From positions 1 to 51,845 of the forward strand of contig QYAI01000220.1 in NCBI GenBank assembly GCA_003988855.1: a DNA stretch of 51,845 nt, given 5' to 3'. A program made the translations under genes and the position numbers. Position 1 is the first letter of the stretch, and each line of letters opens with the position of its first letter. The stretch is from Arachnopeziza araneosa (taxonomy: Eukaryota; Ascomycota; Leotiomycetes; Helotiales; Arachnopezizaceae). Positions 21,788-34,572 of the stretch are shown here, in pieces. The notes under the pieces were generated by a model that saw only the letters and a list, made by a program, of their open reading frames with translations, was not told the DNA's origin and ran no database searches.

Positions 21788-22662
21788 GGTGATTTAAATG
21801 CTCTTGTGCTCTGCTCAAGGCTCTTTGAAGTAATGGGGCTTCCAGTTTCCGTGCGGTCAGAGCTACTCTGTATGCTGAGGTTCAGAGGATGACCTGTAGA
21901 GAAATCAAGGACAAGTTCTGGAGTTGTGGCAGAGTTGAGGAATGTTTGTCGCGAGTTGAAAGAAGTGTACAGCAAGGCGCATAGCTGTTCAAATGGTTAG
22001 GGATAAATTCAGGTCAGCAAGGCTTCAGCACCATTCGGTAGAATGTCGGCAGTCGGGGAAAGCGTTTCCGTCCCGATGACGACCTCATTCCGAGCTCTCA
22101 AATTTCTCTCTTTCTGTCACCAAACTTTTCGTCTCCAACTTTCACTCTCAGACGACATTACATTGGATTCACCGACTGACTGCCTCTATGTCATTGAGCT
22201 CTTGATGTCTTATCCGTGATGCTGCTCGTACCTTCTCAAATTCATATTTTCAAAGCATATTACTGCTATGCCTCAGTCCTGGCTATGAAGTTCATCAAGA
22301 AGGAGCAAACAGGAATCTCACCATGTAATTCCTGCATTCACTATGGTTGTGTTTCCATCTTAGCTAATTATCTCCGGTAGGTTTGATGTCAATAGTGAAT
22401 CGCAAAACAAGAAAAATAGGATCTTTCACTGTTCGGTTTTCGCAATCGACAATAGGAAGGCTCTATTCAGACGACAAACAATACCAAGAACATACGTGAC
22501 CGGTCGCCCACCAACGAAAGTCTATTTAGAATCTCCAGGAATTTTTAAAGCTATCCAAATTTCACACCACAACTCAAGCTAGCCTTGGAATAGCGACTCC
22601 AACACATTTCTTGAATCTCTACTTCTGAGGTCCTTTATCCATCGTCCCTATCAGACCAAAAC
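21788..22662. other. intergenic between divergent SEC22 and the repeat-protein gene
   Basis: About 875 bases serving two divergent genes. Pyrimidine-rich stretches precede both starts. No additional gene is recognised. Confidence 0.5.
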
Positions 22663-23988
22663 ATGGCCACAGCAATCATGCAACAAGCTGTCCCAAGCGC
22701 TACAGGACTTGCGCTGACGCAAGAATCCCCAAGCCCTCGCGGTAGTGTCAGTGCAGCCGAGCATGGAACAAAACCCTCTCCAAATCATGTCGGTTATGAG
22801 ACGGAAGATACAACTCCTTCAGACCAAATCAATGATGCAGTCGAGCAAGAGATTTCTTCTCCGGGCTCTATCAATGAAGAGATAAAGGAGACAACTTCAG
22901 CTTCCTCAACTCAAATGGATGGCCTAGTCGAGCGAGAGGAATCATCTTCTCTAGGCTATGTCAATGATGAGATAAAAGAGACTACTTCAACTTCTAACAC
23001 TCGAGTCAATGGCGAAATTGAGCAAGCAGAAGATCTCTCTCCAAGCAATGTCAATGATAAGGCAGAAAGAACCATGTCAACCTCTGACCAGGCCAATGTC
23101 GCAAACCACTTCTCATCCCCTGATATGTCACCTCCAGCAAGTCCCAATAACAATATGAATGACCCTGCTCTTGGCTCTAAGAATCATACCACCGGCTTCC
23201 AGGACCTTTCCTCTCCGGACGACTCACCTCCAGGCACATCAAACGGTCAAATGATACAAAGCTCAGAGCCTGTTATCTCTCAAGGCAGTAACAGTGCAGT
23301 TCCCTCCCTTCTTTCAACCTCGAACGTTATCAACCACCCCACAGCCCGACCGATCACACCACCAGCACATGCCAACGGTTTCAACGTCACATATACTCGC
23401 ACTCCTTGTACACCCCCGGTCAACGGCATCGGTGCTAATCGAAGTTCCCTCACAAAACCTAACGGCGCAAGGAAGATTTCTCCCAACAAAGCCAACGGTG
23501 CAGTAATGAACGGAGCCTCTCCCAAATCGAAGGTTCTTGATGGAAGGATCACTAAGGCTCAGAGAGCAAGGGCTGCGATGGCCGCAAAGAAAATGGCCAT
23601 CTGGAACAAGGCAGATCTGCTTCTTGGAAGCTCCAAATCTCCTCTCTATGAAGAAAAGACAGATATCTTGGTAGTTTTTCTCCAGTTTAGATCATAGCAT
23701 AAGCTAATCATAGTGTAGCAAATCATTCGACTTGCCCAGGCCCAAGGTCTTCTTCCAGAAGTTTTGTCCAAAAAGATTGAAGCATTGACCTCCGAGCAAT
23801 TGAAGGAGGCTGTCAAGGACTTCAAGTTTGATGGCCTTAATGGAATAAATGACTCAAAGTGGCGCGTGGATGCCCAAATGGCGGCTCATGTTCGAGCTAG
23901 TGGGAAGTTTGACCCTCTCTTGAACTATAGGTTAGAGGCAAATTGGGGAGTGAAAGCTGCGGAGGCGGAAGAGTTGAACGGGGCTTAG
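22663..23988 (+). CDS. uncharacterised Ser/Pro-rich protein with 30-residue repeats and a conserved C-terminus
   Basis: 425 residues from exons 22663-23670 and 23719-23988. The 48-nt intron has donor GTAGTT and acceptor GTGTAG. Residues about 45-140 hold three imperfect 30-residue repeats, each with a core like VNDEIKETTST; the third is degenerate (VNDKAERTMST). Then comes a disordered Ser/Pro/Asn stretch with several TPPAHANG- and TPPVNGIG-like motifs. The last 130 residues look folded: KAQRARAAMAAKKMAIWNKA, then across the intron EEKTDIL-QIIRLAQAQGLLPE, and DSKWRVDAQMAAHVRASGKF. I do not recognise the family. It is probably a fungal-specific protein whose function lies in the C-terminus. 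Confidence 0.8.
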
Positions 23989-26544
23989 TTAGCAGTTATG
24001 TTCCTTGTAGTGATGTTATTTGGATCTGGTGGTTTCGTGGAATTCCTGTGCCTTCATGGCTATGTAACGGCGAACAAAGAACAAAGCACTTTGTGTATTA
24101 CATTGCTTATGCAACGTACATAACAACTTTGTATCCAGGATGTAACTCGCATAAAATCACATTTCTGAAACTGCACGTTGTGATCCCACACCGGAGGTCT
24201 ACTTCTAAAAGAGCAACTAATGTGAATCGAAACTCATCGCTAGGCGGTCGAGACTCCTATTGAGTTTCAAGCGGAAGACTCTCAAAGGGTTAGTTCAAGC
24301 AGCACATGGCAGCTCGGCGATATACTCGCCAGCAAGTCCTAGAACCTACGATCCTCCTTCCCTGCACCACCGCTCATTCCCTCGCGCAAAGTCCCCCTCC
24401 TTGCACTCACCCCATCGAAGCCGATCCCCTCCCATTGCCATCCGCTCCCGTCTCGAACTCTCTCGACCATAGATGTGCGACCCTGGGGCTGAACGAGACG
24501 ATCTTCCACCTCCTAGACACGGTATCTCGATTGCTGGAGTTTCTTGAACTCCGGTGCTGGGTTTGCCGTGGGAACAGCTGAGCCGTTTGGAGGGCTGGGG
24601 GCGGGGAGGAGATTGGACGCAGGTTTGGTGGTTGTTTTGGGGGGTTGAGTTGGCGAGATAGAGATGGGAGAGTTTGATGTGGATTATAAGTGTGTCTATT
24701 TTTTTAAAAAAAAAATATTAATTTGTCTTTGACAGTGAAAAAATGGAGGTTTTGGGGTTCAGTCAGGGTTGACATTGATGTCGCTAAATCCTCCACGCGA
24801 CATCCTCAAGTCGAAATTCTTCCCTCGACATCGACAACTCCCCAAACATCAACTTCGATCATTTTCCTGTCACAAAAGAAGGCCGGGTAGTGCTTCTCTT
24901 CCCTGCGTGCATTTCGTCCACTTCATGCGTATACTTTCTTCTGTCATCCGCCGCATCTCATCACTGTGCCATCGCAACTTGTGATGAAACGATTTGGTAG
25001 TACCAATCGCACGCCCAATCCACGTATCATATATGTGGCCGGAATCTTGCGCGAGGATCAGCTTCCCCGTATTCAGAGGTGCTTTTTTGCGAGATGCGTT
25101 TCAATCCCCAGAGATCCACGCCCAATAACGTCGTCCCGATCCCTTCTCATCTGCAACACCAGGCCGCCTTGGGGCCAGGGCTTGAAGGCCGCCAATGCAT
25201 CATCCAGATTGCTTCGGCGATATTTTGAGAAACACGTCAACTAGTGTTGCTTGTGACAACGGGATCAGGACCCCTTTTTCGAGGTGCTCTATTTCTACTA
25301 AAGCCGATCTTCCCGTTTGAAGAACCGGTGGGACAAAGTTGCTGCAGCGCCGTGCTCTCAGATGTCCGGTAATCGGGTGGCACGAGAATGGCTTTGTTCC
25401 TTGCAGCAACTCGTCATGGTCTCTCATGTCCCTCTGCGGATCAGTCATCATTTCAAGGGACCACCCAGGTTGACCTCGCTTGCAGTTGTGAGTCCCTGAC
25501 AACTGCCCAGACGAGATTCGCACCCGAGATAGGCTGAATGCTTGTGCCGGGGAGGACAAACGCTAATGACCACAGACAAGATCGAGTGTGGAGGGCGAGC
25601 TGGCTCAAGCCACAGGGTATCAAATTGTCAACAATGGTGGGAGGGCGAATACGAGGACGTCACGACCAGTAGAGGTCATTCATTCGCAGTCGGAGCTTGG
25701 AAGAAAGCTCTGAGTCTTTGAGAGCTTCTCCCCATCTCATTCTCTCAAGCCAAGTCCATCATGGAAGTGCTGCAAAGACAATCCAAAAGGAGACATCGCT
25801 TCGACGGCCCGATTTTGATGCCCCCACAACGATGGAGACAGGAACAGGGTTGCATCGCTTGAATTCTAGAAATCCAGCACGGATCGGTCCTGGATTCGGT
25901 CGAACTAGATGGCCGCCAGCAGCGGAGTCTCGAAGCCGGCGCTGCGGGACAGCACTGACTCGCGAAAGGCCGTCCTGAAACTTCAATAGTGAGGAATGGG
26001 AAGGAAGTGGCTGCGGCCTCTTATCAAGTTGAGACTGATCGGATTGTGGTTTCCACTTGGAGATGTGCCTTTTAGTGGGCCGTGGTTTGGCGCAAGCCAT
26101 CGGAAGTCGCAAGACATTCTGGCCGTTCATTTGACAGCGGGATTTGAGACCTGGTCGTTACCAGGGACGGTACTGGAAGCCACTTGCGTGGGGTAGAATC
26201 AATAATAAATCATTTATGGGAAAGCATCGTCGAGGGGTTCTCGTCACCGAAAACCTAGATAGCGAGGGTTACATGTATTTCCCGACCTGCATATACCCAG
26301 CCAGGTAGTCGCAAATAGCGTATTGGATGCACATATATCCCGCTGCGAGACTTCGAAGCTTGAAACCCACGTCACGGAACACTGCTACTCTGTGTGATAT
26401 TACTGACGAACATCTGAACTTGTGCGCCAGACGTGGTCTTTCTTCCATCAACACAAGAGACTACGATACCGAGGGCGAGTTTATAGTCGAAGTCGATGCA
26501 GCCATTATAGGACTCACTTACTTGCGTGGAAACCTTTCTACACC
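23989..26544. other. 2.5-kb stretch with no supported gene
   Basis: The 3' side of the preceding gene is followed by low-complexity sequence and a T/A tract at 24700-24720. On the minus strand around 24500-24690 a frame reads SPPNGSAVPTANPAPEFKKL then stops at a TAG, with further open sequence beyond; it could be an exon or relic but has no ATG. Other open stretches (25200-25559, 25759-26130) lack protein-like content. Confidence 0.45.
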
Positions 26545-28032
26545 ATGGCCGACTCGAATTCAACGACGACGGGACTCACGCCCGTCCCCGGGCAGTCACC
26601 GCCGCTGGCGACGATGACACCAACCGATCACAGTGCCATCATCCTCATTACGACGGCAGTGGGCCTAGTATTTTCGTTGATCTCGATCTTGATCCGTTAT
26701 TTTGTGCGGTTGGAGTTCAGACACAAGTTTGCGCCGGACGATGTTCTAGCTTCGGTTTCCATGGTGAGGATGTCAGAGACGAACCTCGGTTCAGTGCTGA
26801 TGGATGTTTCAACAGATCTTTGCTATATTACAGTGCAGTACCGTTTTTGTTGCCGTACATGATGGATATGGAAAAACAATTGCAGATGTCAGCGCTGATG
26901 GTTTGGTCAAGTTGCAAAAGGTGGGAAATCTTTCAATCTGAGAAAATCGGACTAATTTTCAACAGGCGACATATGCTGGCGATGTACTCTATCTTCTCAC
27001 CATATGGTTGACGAAATGCTCTGTTGCATCACTCTTTCTCCGCCTCTCTCCAAATAGAGGACACAATTTAATGTCCTATATAACTCTAGCAGCTTCAACA
27101 ATAGCGGTAGTCATATCCATCTTAGTTATCTGTCTCCGATGCGATCTTGCCCAGCCATGGATCTTCATCAACGCACAATGTGTTAATCTAGTAAGTCTAC
27201 ATTCAGTGCATTAGAATCGTACTGATATTTTGTAGCTAGTAAGATGGGACGTCGTAGCTGCCTTGGATATTGTCACAGAGCTCGCTCTCTTTTCCACCTC
27301 TGTCTACATGGTCAAAGACCTTCAACTCTCCCTCTCTAAAAAGACTGTCGTAATCCTCGCATTTGGATTCCGCCTCCCGTAAGTTTTCTCTGTTTCATCT
27401 AATTCGCATCACTGACAAACCTCAGCGTCATCGCCCCCATTATTTTCCGCCTCCATTATCTCAATACCCAATTCCACTCCACGGACGTGACCTTTACAGG
27501 TGTCCTCGTCCAAGCACTCACCCAAACCCAAATCTCCTACGCCATCATCGCCGCCACGATCCCGTGTCTCCGGCCCTTCATGACGGCGCTCAGTACTCAC
27601 TACGGAGCACCACCCACGGCCACGGCCAACAACACCAAATACGGCGCCGAATACTCCCTCGGCTCCGTGTCGAACCACTCCAAGAACTCCCGCCGGCGGG
27701 CGGGCAAGGACCAGGACCATCGGGTCCTCCACAGCCAGGGAAGTCGCCTGAGCAGCGCGCGCGAGGAGAAGGATGGTGACGAATCCACCGTCAACGCCGA
27801 CACGACGCCGCGCTTCCGCTGGGACCAGCACGAGCACATGGCCACGGTCGAGCGCGGCGACGGCCACAGCATGGAGAGCCACGAGAGCAAGCAGATGATC
27901 ATCGAGCGCAACATGGAGTGGGTCGTCCAGTACGAGCGGAAGGACGAGTCGCCCGCCGGCAGCGTCAGTCCGGCCGGCACGCGCGACGAGGACATCGGCG
28001 TCGCGCACAGCACCGGCGGCGGTGTCCTGTAG
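26545..28032 (+). CDS. rhodopsin-like fungal integral membrane protein (PF20684 type), seven TM
   Basis: 432 residues from exons 26545-26763, 26816-26920, 26966-27190, 27236-27378 and 27426-28032; the introns are 45-52 nt. This large fungal family resembles GPCRs, and some members carry a CFEM domain, but this one does not. TM1 is IILITTAVGLVFSLISILIRYF. Exon 2 supplies ILQCSTVFVAVHDGYG and VKLQK, which joins ATYAGDVLYLLTIWLTKCSV (the family's conserved region). TMs follow at SYITLAASTIAVVISILVIC, RWDVVAALDIVTELALFSTS and TVVILAFGFRLP-VIAPIIF, and the last at ISYAIIAATIPCLRPFM. The cytoplasmic tail of about 140 residues is polar and charged. Third-position GC is much higher in the last exon than in the first. 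The ligand is unknown. Confidence 0.92.
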
Positions 28033-30245
28033 ACCCGACGGGTTCGAGAGAGGTAGAGGATGGGTTTGCTTGGCTTTTCAACGGCGCCGGAGCGTGGAGT
28101 TTGGGAGAAGGGGGTCTGCTTGCACGCATCATGTTTTTCAATGATAGAATCACCCGATAGAGTCTGTACTGATATCTTATACCACATGCCACGAATGAAG
28201 AGGGTTTCTGGTCTTCTGTCTGTCTGTCATCTGTCCCATTCCATTGCCTCAGGTCACTTTCTCACCTGTGGAAAAAAAAAAAAAAGGCTTGTCTGCCTGC
28301 CTTGCCTCCGAACTACAAACACTTATTCTTCCACGCAACAACACCAAGCTCCCTCTTCCATCTCGCACCGCACAATCCCATCTCTCGCTCTTTTCCCCTT
28401 TCGCATCCAACGATCTAGTTTTATCTCTGTCTTGCCCCTGGCCAGATATCGCCATCTGTGCTCACGTGCATCGCGTGCCTTGCATGCGGAAATCTGGCTG
28501 TGCTCAGTGCTCAGTGCTCACAGGCGGGCTTGGACGGGGAGGGGCCGGAAATGGGGAGGGGAGTACGGTGTACGGTGTCTAGGCATGGCGTGACGATAGG
28601 ATGGCGTGGGTGGGTGTGGTGGAGAGTGGGATGGGGGGATGGGGGGATGGGGGAGGGCATCGGTAGTTGGATGGTGGTGGAAGGAAGGGATGATTTGCGC
28701 TTTTTAGGGGGGAGGGGATGGATTGGATGGATTGGATGGGTGGAATGAGAGGGATGCTAGAAAAAAAAAGTATTCCTCTGCAGTGAGGACTGTCGCATTC
28801 TGAGATGTGATATGATAAGAAGATGGGATGATGCCGTGCCGTGGGATATTGGTTTGGATTGTGAGTATGACGGAGATGAATACTTTGCAATGGATGAATA
28901 ATACACAAACAGGCTTCATTACTTACCTATCTACTTGGCTGATGCTCGAAACATGACTGAGAAGTGAGTGCAAATTTGGGCCTGCAGCAGTCGGGGATGC
29001 AATGGGTTTGATCCGCTGAATAGATTAACTGATCGGACCCATTACATACGATTGATTGATTGATTGACGAGCTGTTTGTTTCAATCTCAAGTGCATGAAA
29101 TGGCCATGTACCGTACCTGGCGGCCATATTTACAGTTGCATTGACCGGGTCCAGGGCTCAGCGCTGCCTCACGCTATGCTGGCCTGGACTGTACGCTATA
29201 GTGTCCGGATCAGAGAGCGTCGACGCCCGTTCTTTCCGCTGGTCTGGACTGGATCATAACACGATGCGACGAGGTGCAGTCATCGTATGCCTCCCACTCC
29301 TGCGCTTTTCTGATACCTGAGATGTGATGCGTGCCTTTGCCTTCGCTACACCAACAGACAAAACAAGAGGATTGTTCGGCTGTCATGTCTCGACTGCCGG
29401 ATGCAGTGTCAGAGGTTGTACGTAAGAGTCAGATTCTTAAATGTTAGACATCCTCTGGCATCGTTTTTGCTGTGCCTCTGGCGGTGCGGTGTTGGTTGGC
29501 TGTGCGCGGGACGAACCTTCTTCTCCTTCGCCCCGGCGGGAGAGTCTCAGTGAGGCACGAAGAGGTCGCCGTCGCCGCGGCGGCGTCTTCGCGGCCGAGA
29601 TGAAAAGCAATGAGAGACAATGACGGCAGAGGTGATGGTGGCCGCTTACGCAAGTCTTGATAATGGGAGACGCGAATCCTCATCAGGTTATCGAGTCTCC
29701 TCACGGACGCAGACTAAGGGAGTACTTCTTGTCCGGTTTGGGATACGCCGCCATGAGGGCGCTGAGTGGAAAGCCATCATATGCCACCGTGTTCCACAGC
29801 TGGGCCCTGCGCCTTCGGTAGTACTGGAGTACCTCTGGTGCTGGGATGCTCCCACGCTGCCACTGGAGCGCGCAGGGGACGGCTCGGCTTGTGAAAAGAA
29901 TGAATTGTGAAAGGGCCGTCGACCACGGTTTGGTTGGTGCAATGAAAAGGGTTGTCCTTTCCCTGGACCAAGCCCCTGGCTGCTTGGCTGGAGTGGCTTC
30001 GGGCATGCTCTCTGCCCCGGTTTGGCTGGCGAGGAGGAGAGCTCGTCCCTGGTGACAATTGTTCCGCAGCTGGGTGACCGGGCCTGTGGTGCTACATGCT
30101 CCTGGTCGTGTGCTGGAGGAGTCTGTCGAGCTCCTGTCTTCTCGTTCCCTTCGATACAGGCGTGCCACACTCTCTTCATCGCCATCTCTTCTTCTGACCT
30201 TCCTTTGACCTTTTTGCGAGAGAAGTGAAGAGAGGCGAGGCAGTC
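28033..30245. other. 2.2-kb intergenic, simple repeats and G-rich DNA
   Basis: No gene is supported, although GC-rich open stretches exist on both strands at 29600-30200. It holds a 13-A run near 28271, three copies of GTGCTCA near 28498-28520, GGATGGATT-type repeats near 28715-28740 and four GATT units near 29052-29068. The G-rich tract is listed separately. Confidence 0.5.
28628..28657 (+). repeat. G-quadruplex-type motif
   Basis: Five runs of three to six G (28628-28630, 28633-28638, 28641-28646, 28649-28653, 28655-28657) are separated by AT or A. This meets the usual G3+N1-7 rule with very short loops, which favours a stable parallel quadruplex. It lies about 600 bases downstream of the seven-TM gene. 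Confidence 0.8.
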
Positions 30246-31987
30246 ATGGGCATGAAAGGCGTCTTTGCGAGTAGCCGATCCGTCTCCATCAAGGATGATG
30301 GGAGTGGAATCGAGGTGGACGAGGGAGGGAGGAATATCGAGATGCAGAACATGAGCAAGTTCAGTGGCACGGATTTCGATGCCCAGGAGATGAGGACCTT
30401 GGGCAGGACGCAGCAGCTGAATGTTGGTTGACCTCAGCCTGATGCGATTTCGTGCTGATGATCTGGCAGAGGAATTTCCGCTTTATTTCGACCTTGGGAT
30501 TCGCCTGTACGCTGATGAGTACATGGGAAATTGCTCTGATGTATGTTTCCGTCTCAATTGGGAGATGTGCTGACGGTGGATAGGACGAGTATTTTTGGTC
30601 TGTTGAACGGTGGAACGGCTGGCCTGGTCTGGGGATATTTGATCTGCTGGATCGGATACTGTCTCGTCTTTGCTACCATCGCAGAAATGGCTTCGATGGC
30701 TCCGACCTCTGGAGGCCAGTACCACTGGGTCTCTGAATTCGCGCCTCGTTCGTGGCAACGTTTCGTCTCGTATCTTGTGGGTTGGACTTCGGTGCTCGGC
30801 TGGCAGACGGGTTTGGCATCACTTGCCTTCCTCGTAGGGACCATGATCCAAGGACTCCTGGTGCTCAACAATCCCGACTATATCTTCAAGAACTGGCATG
30901 GAACCTTGTTGGTCATTGCCGTCACCGGGTTCTGCATCATCTTCAACACTTTCCTCGCGAGGAGACTCCCCATGGTGGAGGGAATCGTCCTCATTGTCCA
31001 TGTCCTTGGTTTCTTCGCTGTCTTGATCCCACTCTGGGTTCTCGCTCCAAGAAACTCTGCCAAGGAAGTCTTTACGGATTTTCAAAACCTCGGAGGTTGG
31101 AGCACGAAAGGTGTTGCATTCATGGTTGGATTGCTTTCACCTATTTATACCCTCATTGGGGCCGATTCGGCAGTGCATATGTCTGAAGAAGTCAAAGATG
31201 CTTCAATTGTCTTGCCTAAAGCTATCATGTGGGCGGCTTACCTCAATGGTACTCTAGGCTGGATCATGGTTATTACCTTCTGCTTCACCCTAGGCAGCGT
31301 CTTTGATGTCATCAGTTCTCCAACCGGCTATCCTTTCATCCAAGTCTTTTACAACGTCACTGGATCAAATGCTGGCACGTCCATCATGACGGCTATTCTG
31401 ATTGTTAACATCACCTCTGCGTGCATCTCTACTGTTGCTACCGTCTCTAGACAGACATGGTCCTTTGCTCGAGACCAAGGACTGCCATTTTCTTCCTGGA
31501 TTGGCTCTGTAAGTTCAGTCTACCGTCACCTCAGAACGTACTAACGACTCAGGTCAAACCCGGCTGGAACATCCCTCTCAACGCTATCCTCCTCACCTTC
31601 TTCATCACCTGCCTGCTATCATTAATCAACATCGGCTCCACCGTAGCCTTCAACGCCATCGGTTCCCTCGCTGTATCCGCTCTTCTCGGCACCTACATCA
31701 TCTCCTTCTCATGCCTCCTCATCCGCCGCTTCTCATCGACTCCCCTCCCACCCCGCCGTTGGTCCCTCGGTCGGTGGGGCATCCCCATCAACATCGGCGC
31801 TCTCTGCTTCCTCGTCGTCGTATGGGTGTTCATCTTCTTCCCTACAACGGCCGTCGTTACTCCCAGCACGATGAACTGGAATGTGCTCATGTTTGGCGGC
31901 ACCATGCTCTTTGCTGTCGTGTATTATTTTGTCGTGGGGAAAAAGCACTATACCAGTCCTGTTGATCTGGTCAAGAGGGATCTGTAG
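30246..31987 (+). CDS. APC-family amino acid/choline/GABA-type permease
   Basis: Plasma-membrane transporter of 535 residues from exons 30246-30422, 30470-30540, 30584-31508 and 31553-31987. The introns are 47, 43 and 44 nt; the last has a CTAAC branch site. The junctions restore QQLN-RNFRFISTLGFACTLMS and EIALM-TSIFGLLNGGTAGLVW, the signature start of TM1-TM2 in the fungal GABA/choline permease group (UGA4/HNM1). Further hallmarks are EMASMAPTSGGQYHWVSEFA and SEEVKDASIVLPKAIMWA, and VSRQTWSFARDQGLPFSSW. About 12 TM helices are expected. It starts at the ATG at 30246; a second ATG is two codons on. The exact substrate cannot be told from sequence. The P450 gene lies 930 bases downstream on the same strand, but co-regulation is only a possibility. 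Confidence 0.94.
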
Positions 31988-32915
31988 AAATTGATTGGTT
32001 GCCTTGTATAGCGTTTTCTGGTTTATATATAGCTTTATACCACGGTCAAAACGTTATTACTATGATATATAAATTTTTAATTTTCTCTAAAGTAATTCTG
32101 TGAGGATCTACTTGGCCTTGATAAACCGAGATTCCTCTCTTTGTTTACTTTGCTGTGCTCTGTCTTATATCGACCAGGTAAGTTCTCGCAAATACCCTGG
32201 GCAATATCCAGGTATGAAAGAGAGCACCGGCCATGCAGTGTCATCTCGCTGCAGCCAGATCCATCTCGCGTACACCGTTCCACGGCCATCTCTCACTTAA
32301 GATCACCACGCATCACCTCGCATCATCTTCTCAAAGTATTCCAGCGATCGATGCGCCATCTCATCTCGCAACCTCACAGCCTAAAGTCCGCGTGCTGCTC
32401 GTGCACAGATGGGTGACCAGGAGAGACGGTGATACCTTTCCGCCACCATCTCGTCCCAGGTCCGGTCTCCGATACACGATCGGTGATCAGCGAAACGGGA
32501 GCCCCTGAAGCGAATCTCGAGGGATGGAACACAGACGTTGCAGGGGATGGATGGGAATGGATGGGAATGGATGGGTTTCGACCGCGTTGGGAAGTTTAGC
32601 CGTACCATCCCCGTGGCTGCCGCTCCTGGGATGGGCCTATCATCCCTTCTGGAAATGTTCGTGCATGGCGAGCCGTCGTCGCGGGTGGACAGACAGACGC
32701 TTCAGGGTACAATCCTGACCCCGCGGCCGGGCTTCACGTTTCTTCTTCACCTGCGTCGCGGTGTATCTCTGAGGATTGCTGTTACCTCTTGAGCCTTCTC
32801 TCGATCTGTCTGTGTCTGCTCGATCCGGTCGGAGGAGGAGGAAGGAATTGACCGCATCTCTTAATCGTGGTGCGCGACTCCCTTAGACCTCCGTTTCTGC
32901 ACTTCCTATCTCATC
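31988..32915. other. intergenic between permease and P450
   Basis: About 930 bases. A T/A-rich 3' end of the permease gene is followed by sequence with a short tandem run of GGATGGGAATGGATGG near 32545-32570. No gene is supported. Confidence 0.5.
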
Positions 32916-34572
32916 ATGGCGTTCCCCGTCGCCATGCTCGCCTTCTGGGTCTTTACCCTCAGCGTTATCTACGTCGTCACGGGCGTCGCGGCCATCTTCT
33001 ACAACCTCTTCCTCCACCCGCTGCGCAGGTATCCTGGACCCCGCGCTGCTGCGGCGACGGCGTGGTGGAAGGCGTATATCGAGATCGTCAAGGGGGAGAG
33101 TTTTGTGCATCTGCTGGTCAAGCTCCATGAGGAGTATCCGGGGGGTGTAGTGAGGGTTGGTCCAAATGAAGTGTGTCCCTCTCCATGGCTATGTGCTCTG
33201 CTGATGTTTTCCAGCTGCATTTCTCCAGTCCTGAGGGGTATAATGCCATCTATAATGCCAATGCGAGGTGGGATAAAGAGAAGTATCTGTACGAGTCGTT
33301 TGGTGAGGATCACTCCAGTTTTGGATTGCGGAAATATAAGGATGCCAAGGAGAGGAAGGATGTCCTACAGCCGCTCTTCTCGCGGAGAGCAATATTGGGA
33401 ATGCAAGATCTTGTTCGCAAAAATGTCTGTCCCTCCCTCTGCCAAAGGACAGCTATTGACGTATTCAGGCCGACCACTTAATCTCTATCCTCATCCAAAA
33501 TGCCAAAGAAAAGAAACCCAGCGACCTTCTCTTCGCCTTCCGTTCCTTCGCCATCGACACAATCACCACCTTCTGTTTCAATTCTACCGTTGATGCCCTC
33601 TCGGCCCCAGAATTCAAAGCGCCAATCGTAACCGCCATGGACGCCTCCCTGCCAACTTTTCATCTCTTCCATTATATCCCTCCTTTCCGCAAATTAATCC
33701 TCTCCCTACCAGCAAAATGGGCCATTGCTGCATCTCCAGAAACCGCTGGGCTGACCGAACTCCAAGGCATGTTGGATGCCCAAATTGGAGAAATAATCGG
33801 CAATCCCACCCTCCTGGAAACAGCCGAACACCCCATCATCTATCACCGCTTGTTAGACAAGACCGCCTACCGGAACGGGGTCGTACCGAACCGGACTGCC
33901 CTGTTGGAAGAAGCATCAACGATGATGTTTGCTGGTGGAGTGACGGTAGGAGACACGCTAATGACGGGATTCTACTACATCCTCTCCAACCCGGATCTCT
34001 ACAAGCGTCTACAAGCCGAGGTCAAATCAATCTGGAAAGACAAGGATGAGAAACCAAGATGGGAAGACCTAGAGAAATTACCTCTCTTGACGGCTACGCT
34101 GAAAGAAAGTCTCCGCATGGCACCCGGGGCTTGCTCTCCTCTCCTGCGGGTCGTCCCTAGAGTCGGCACGCAGATCGATGGCCATTCCGTCCCTGGCGGC
34201 ACCATCGTCGGTTCCGCATCCTTCTTCGTCCATCAAAACCCCGACATCTTCCCGGAGCCGAAAGAATTCCTCCCCGAGCGCTGGCTCAAATCGTCCTCCG
34301 CTTCTTCCAACGCGGAAACCGCACCGGGCGAGGGAGAGGGGCTCGATCGATACCTCCTCTCGTTCAGTCGGGGTCCGCGAAGCTGTCTGGGCCTGAACCT
34401 CGCCTGGTGTGAGCTGTACACCGTCATGGGGGGCGTGCTCAGGAATCTGGACATGGGCATCGATGGGATTGTCGGCCAGGTCGGGGATGACGGTCTCGTC
34501 TGGCGGGATTGCTTCACCCCGCATTATCCCGGGAGGCATCTGACGGTGAAGAGTACCGTGGTTGTGGATTAG
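32916..34572 (+). CDS. cytochrome P450 monooxygenase
   Basis: ER-bound haem monooxygenase of 522 residues. Exons 32916-33170, 33215-33424 and 33469-34572; the introns are 44 nt each (donors GTGTGT and GTCTGT). An N-terminal membrane anchor (MLAFWVFTLSVIYVVTGVAA) is followed by the proline hinge HPLRRYPGPR. The I-helix motif is AGGVT near residue 310. The K-helix ExxR is ESLR at 368-371, the PERW motif 424-427, and the haem-binding loop FSRGPRSCLG 454-463 with Cys461 as the axial ligand. All essential parts are present, so it is probably functional. The substrate is unknown: no polyketide synthase, peptide synthetase or terpene cyclase is in the window. The nearest same-strand neighbour is the permease. 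Confidence 0.96.

Noticed and set aside
27409..28008. 199-codon minus-strand open frame
   Set aside because: It is antisense to the last exon of the seven-TM gene and is open because of that exon's high third-position GC.
29688..30185. Long minus-strand open frames in two phases
   Set aside because: GC-rich sequence with open frames in several phases at once and no protein-like content.
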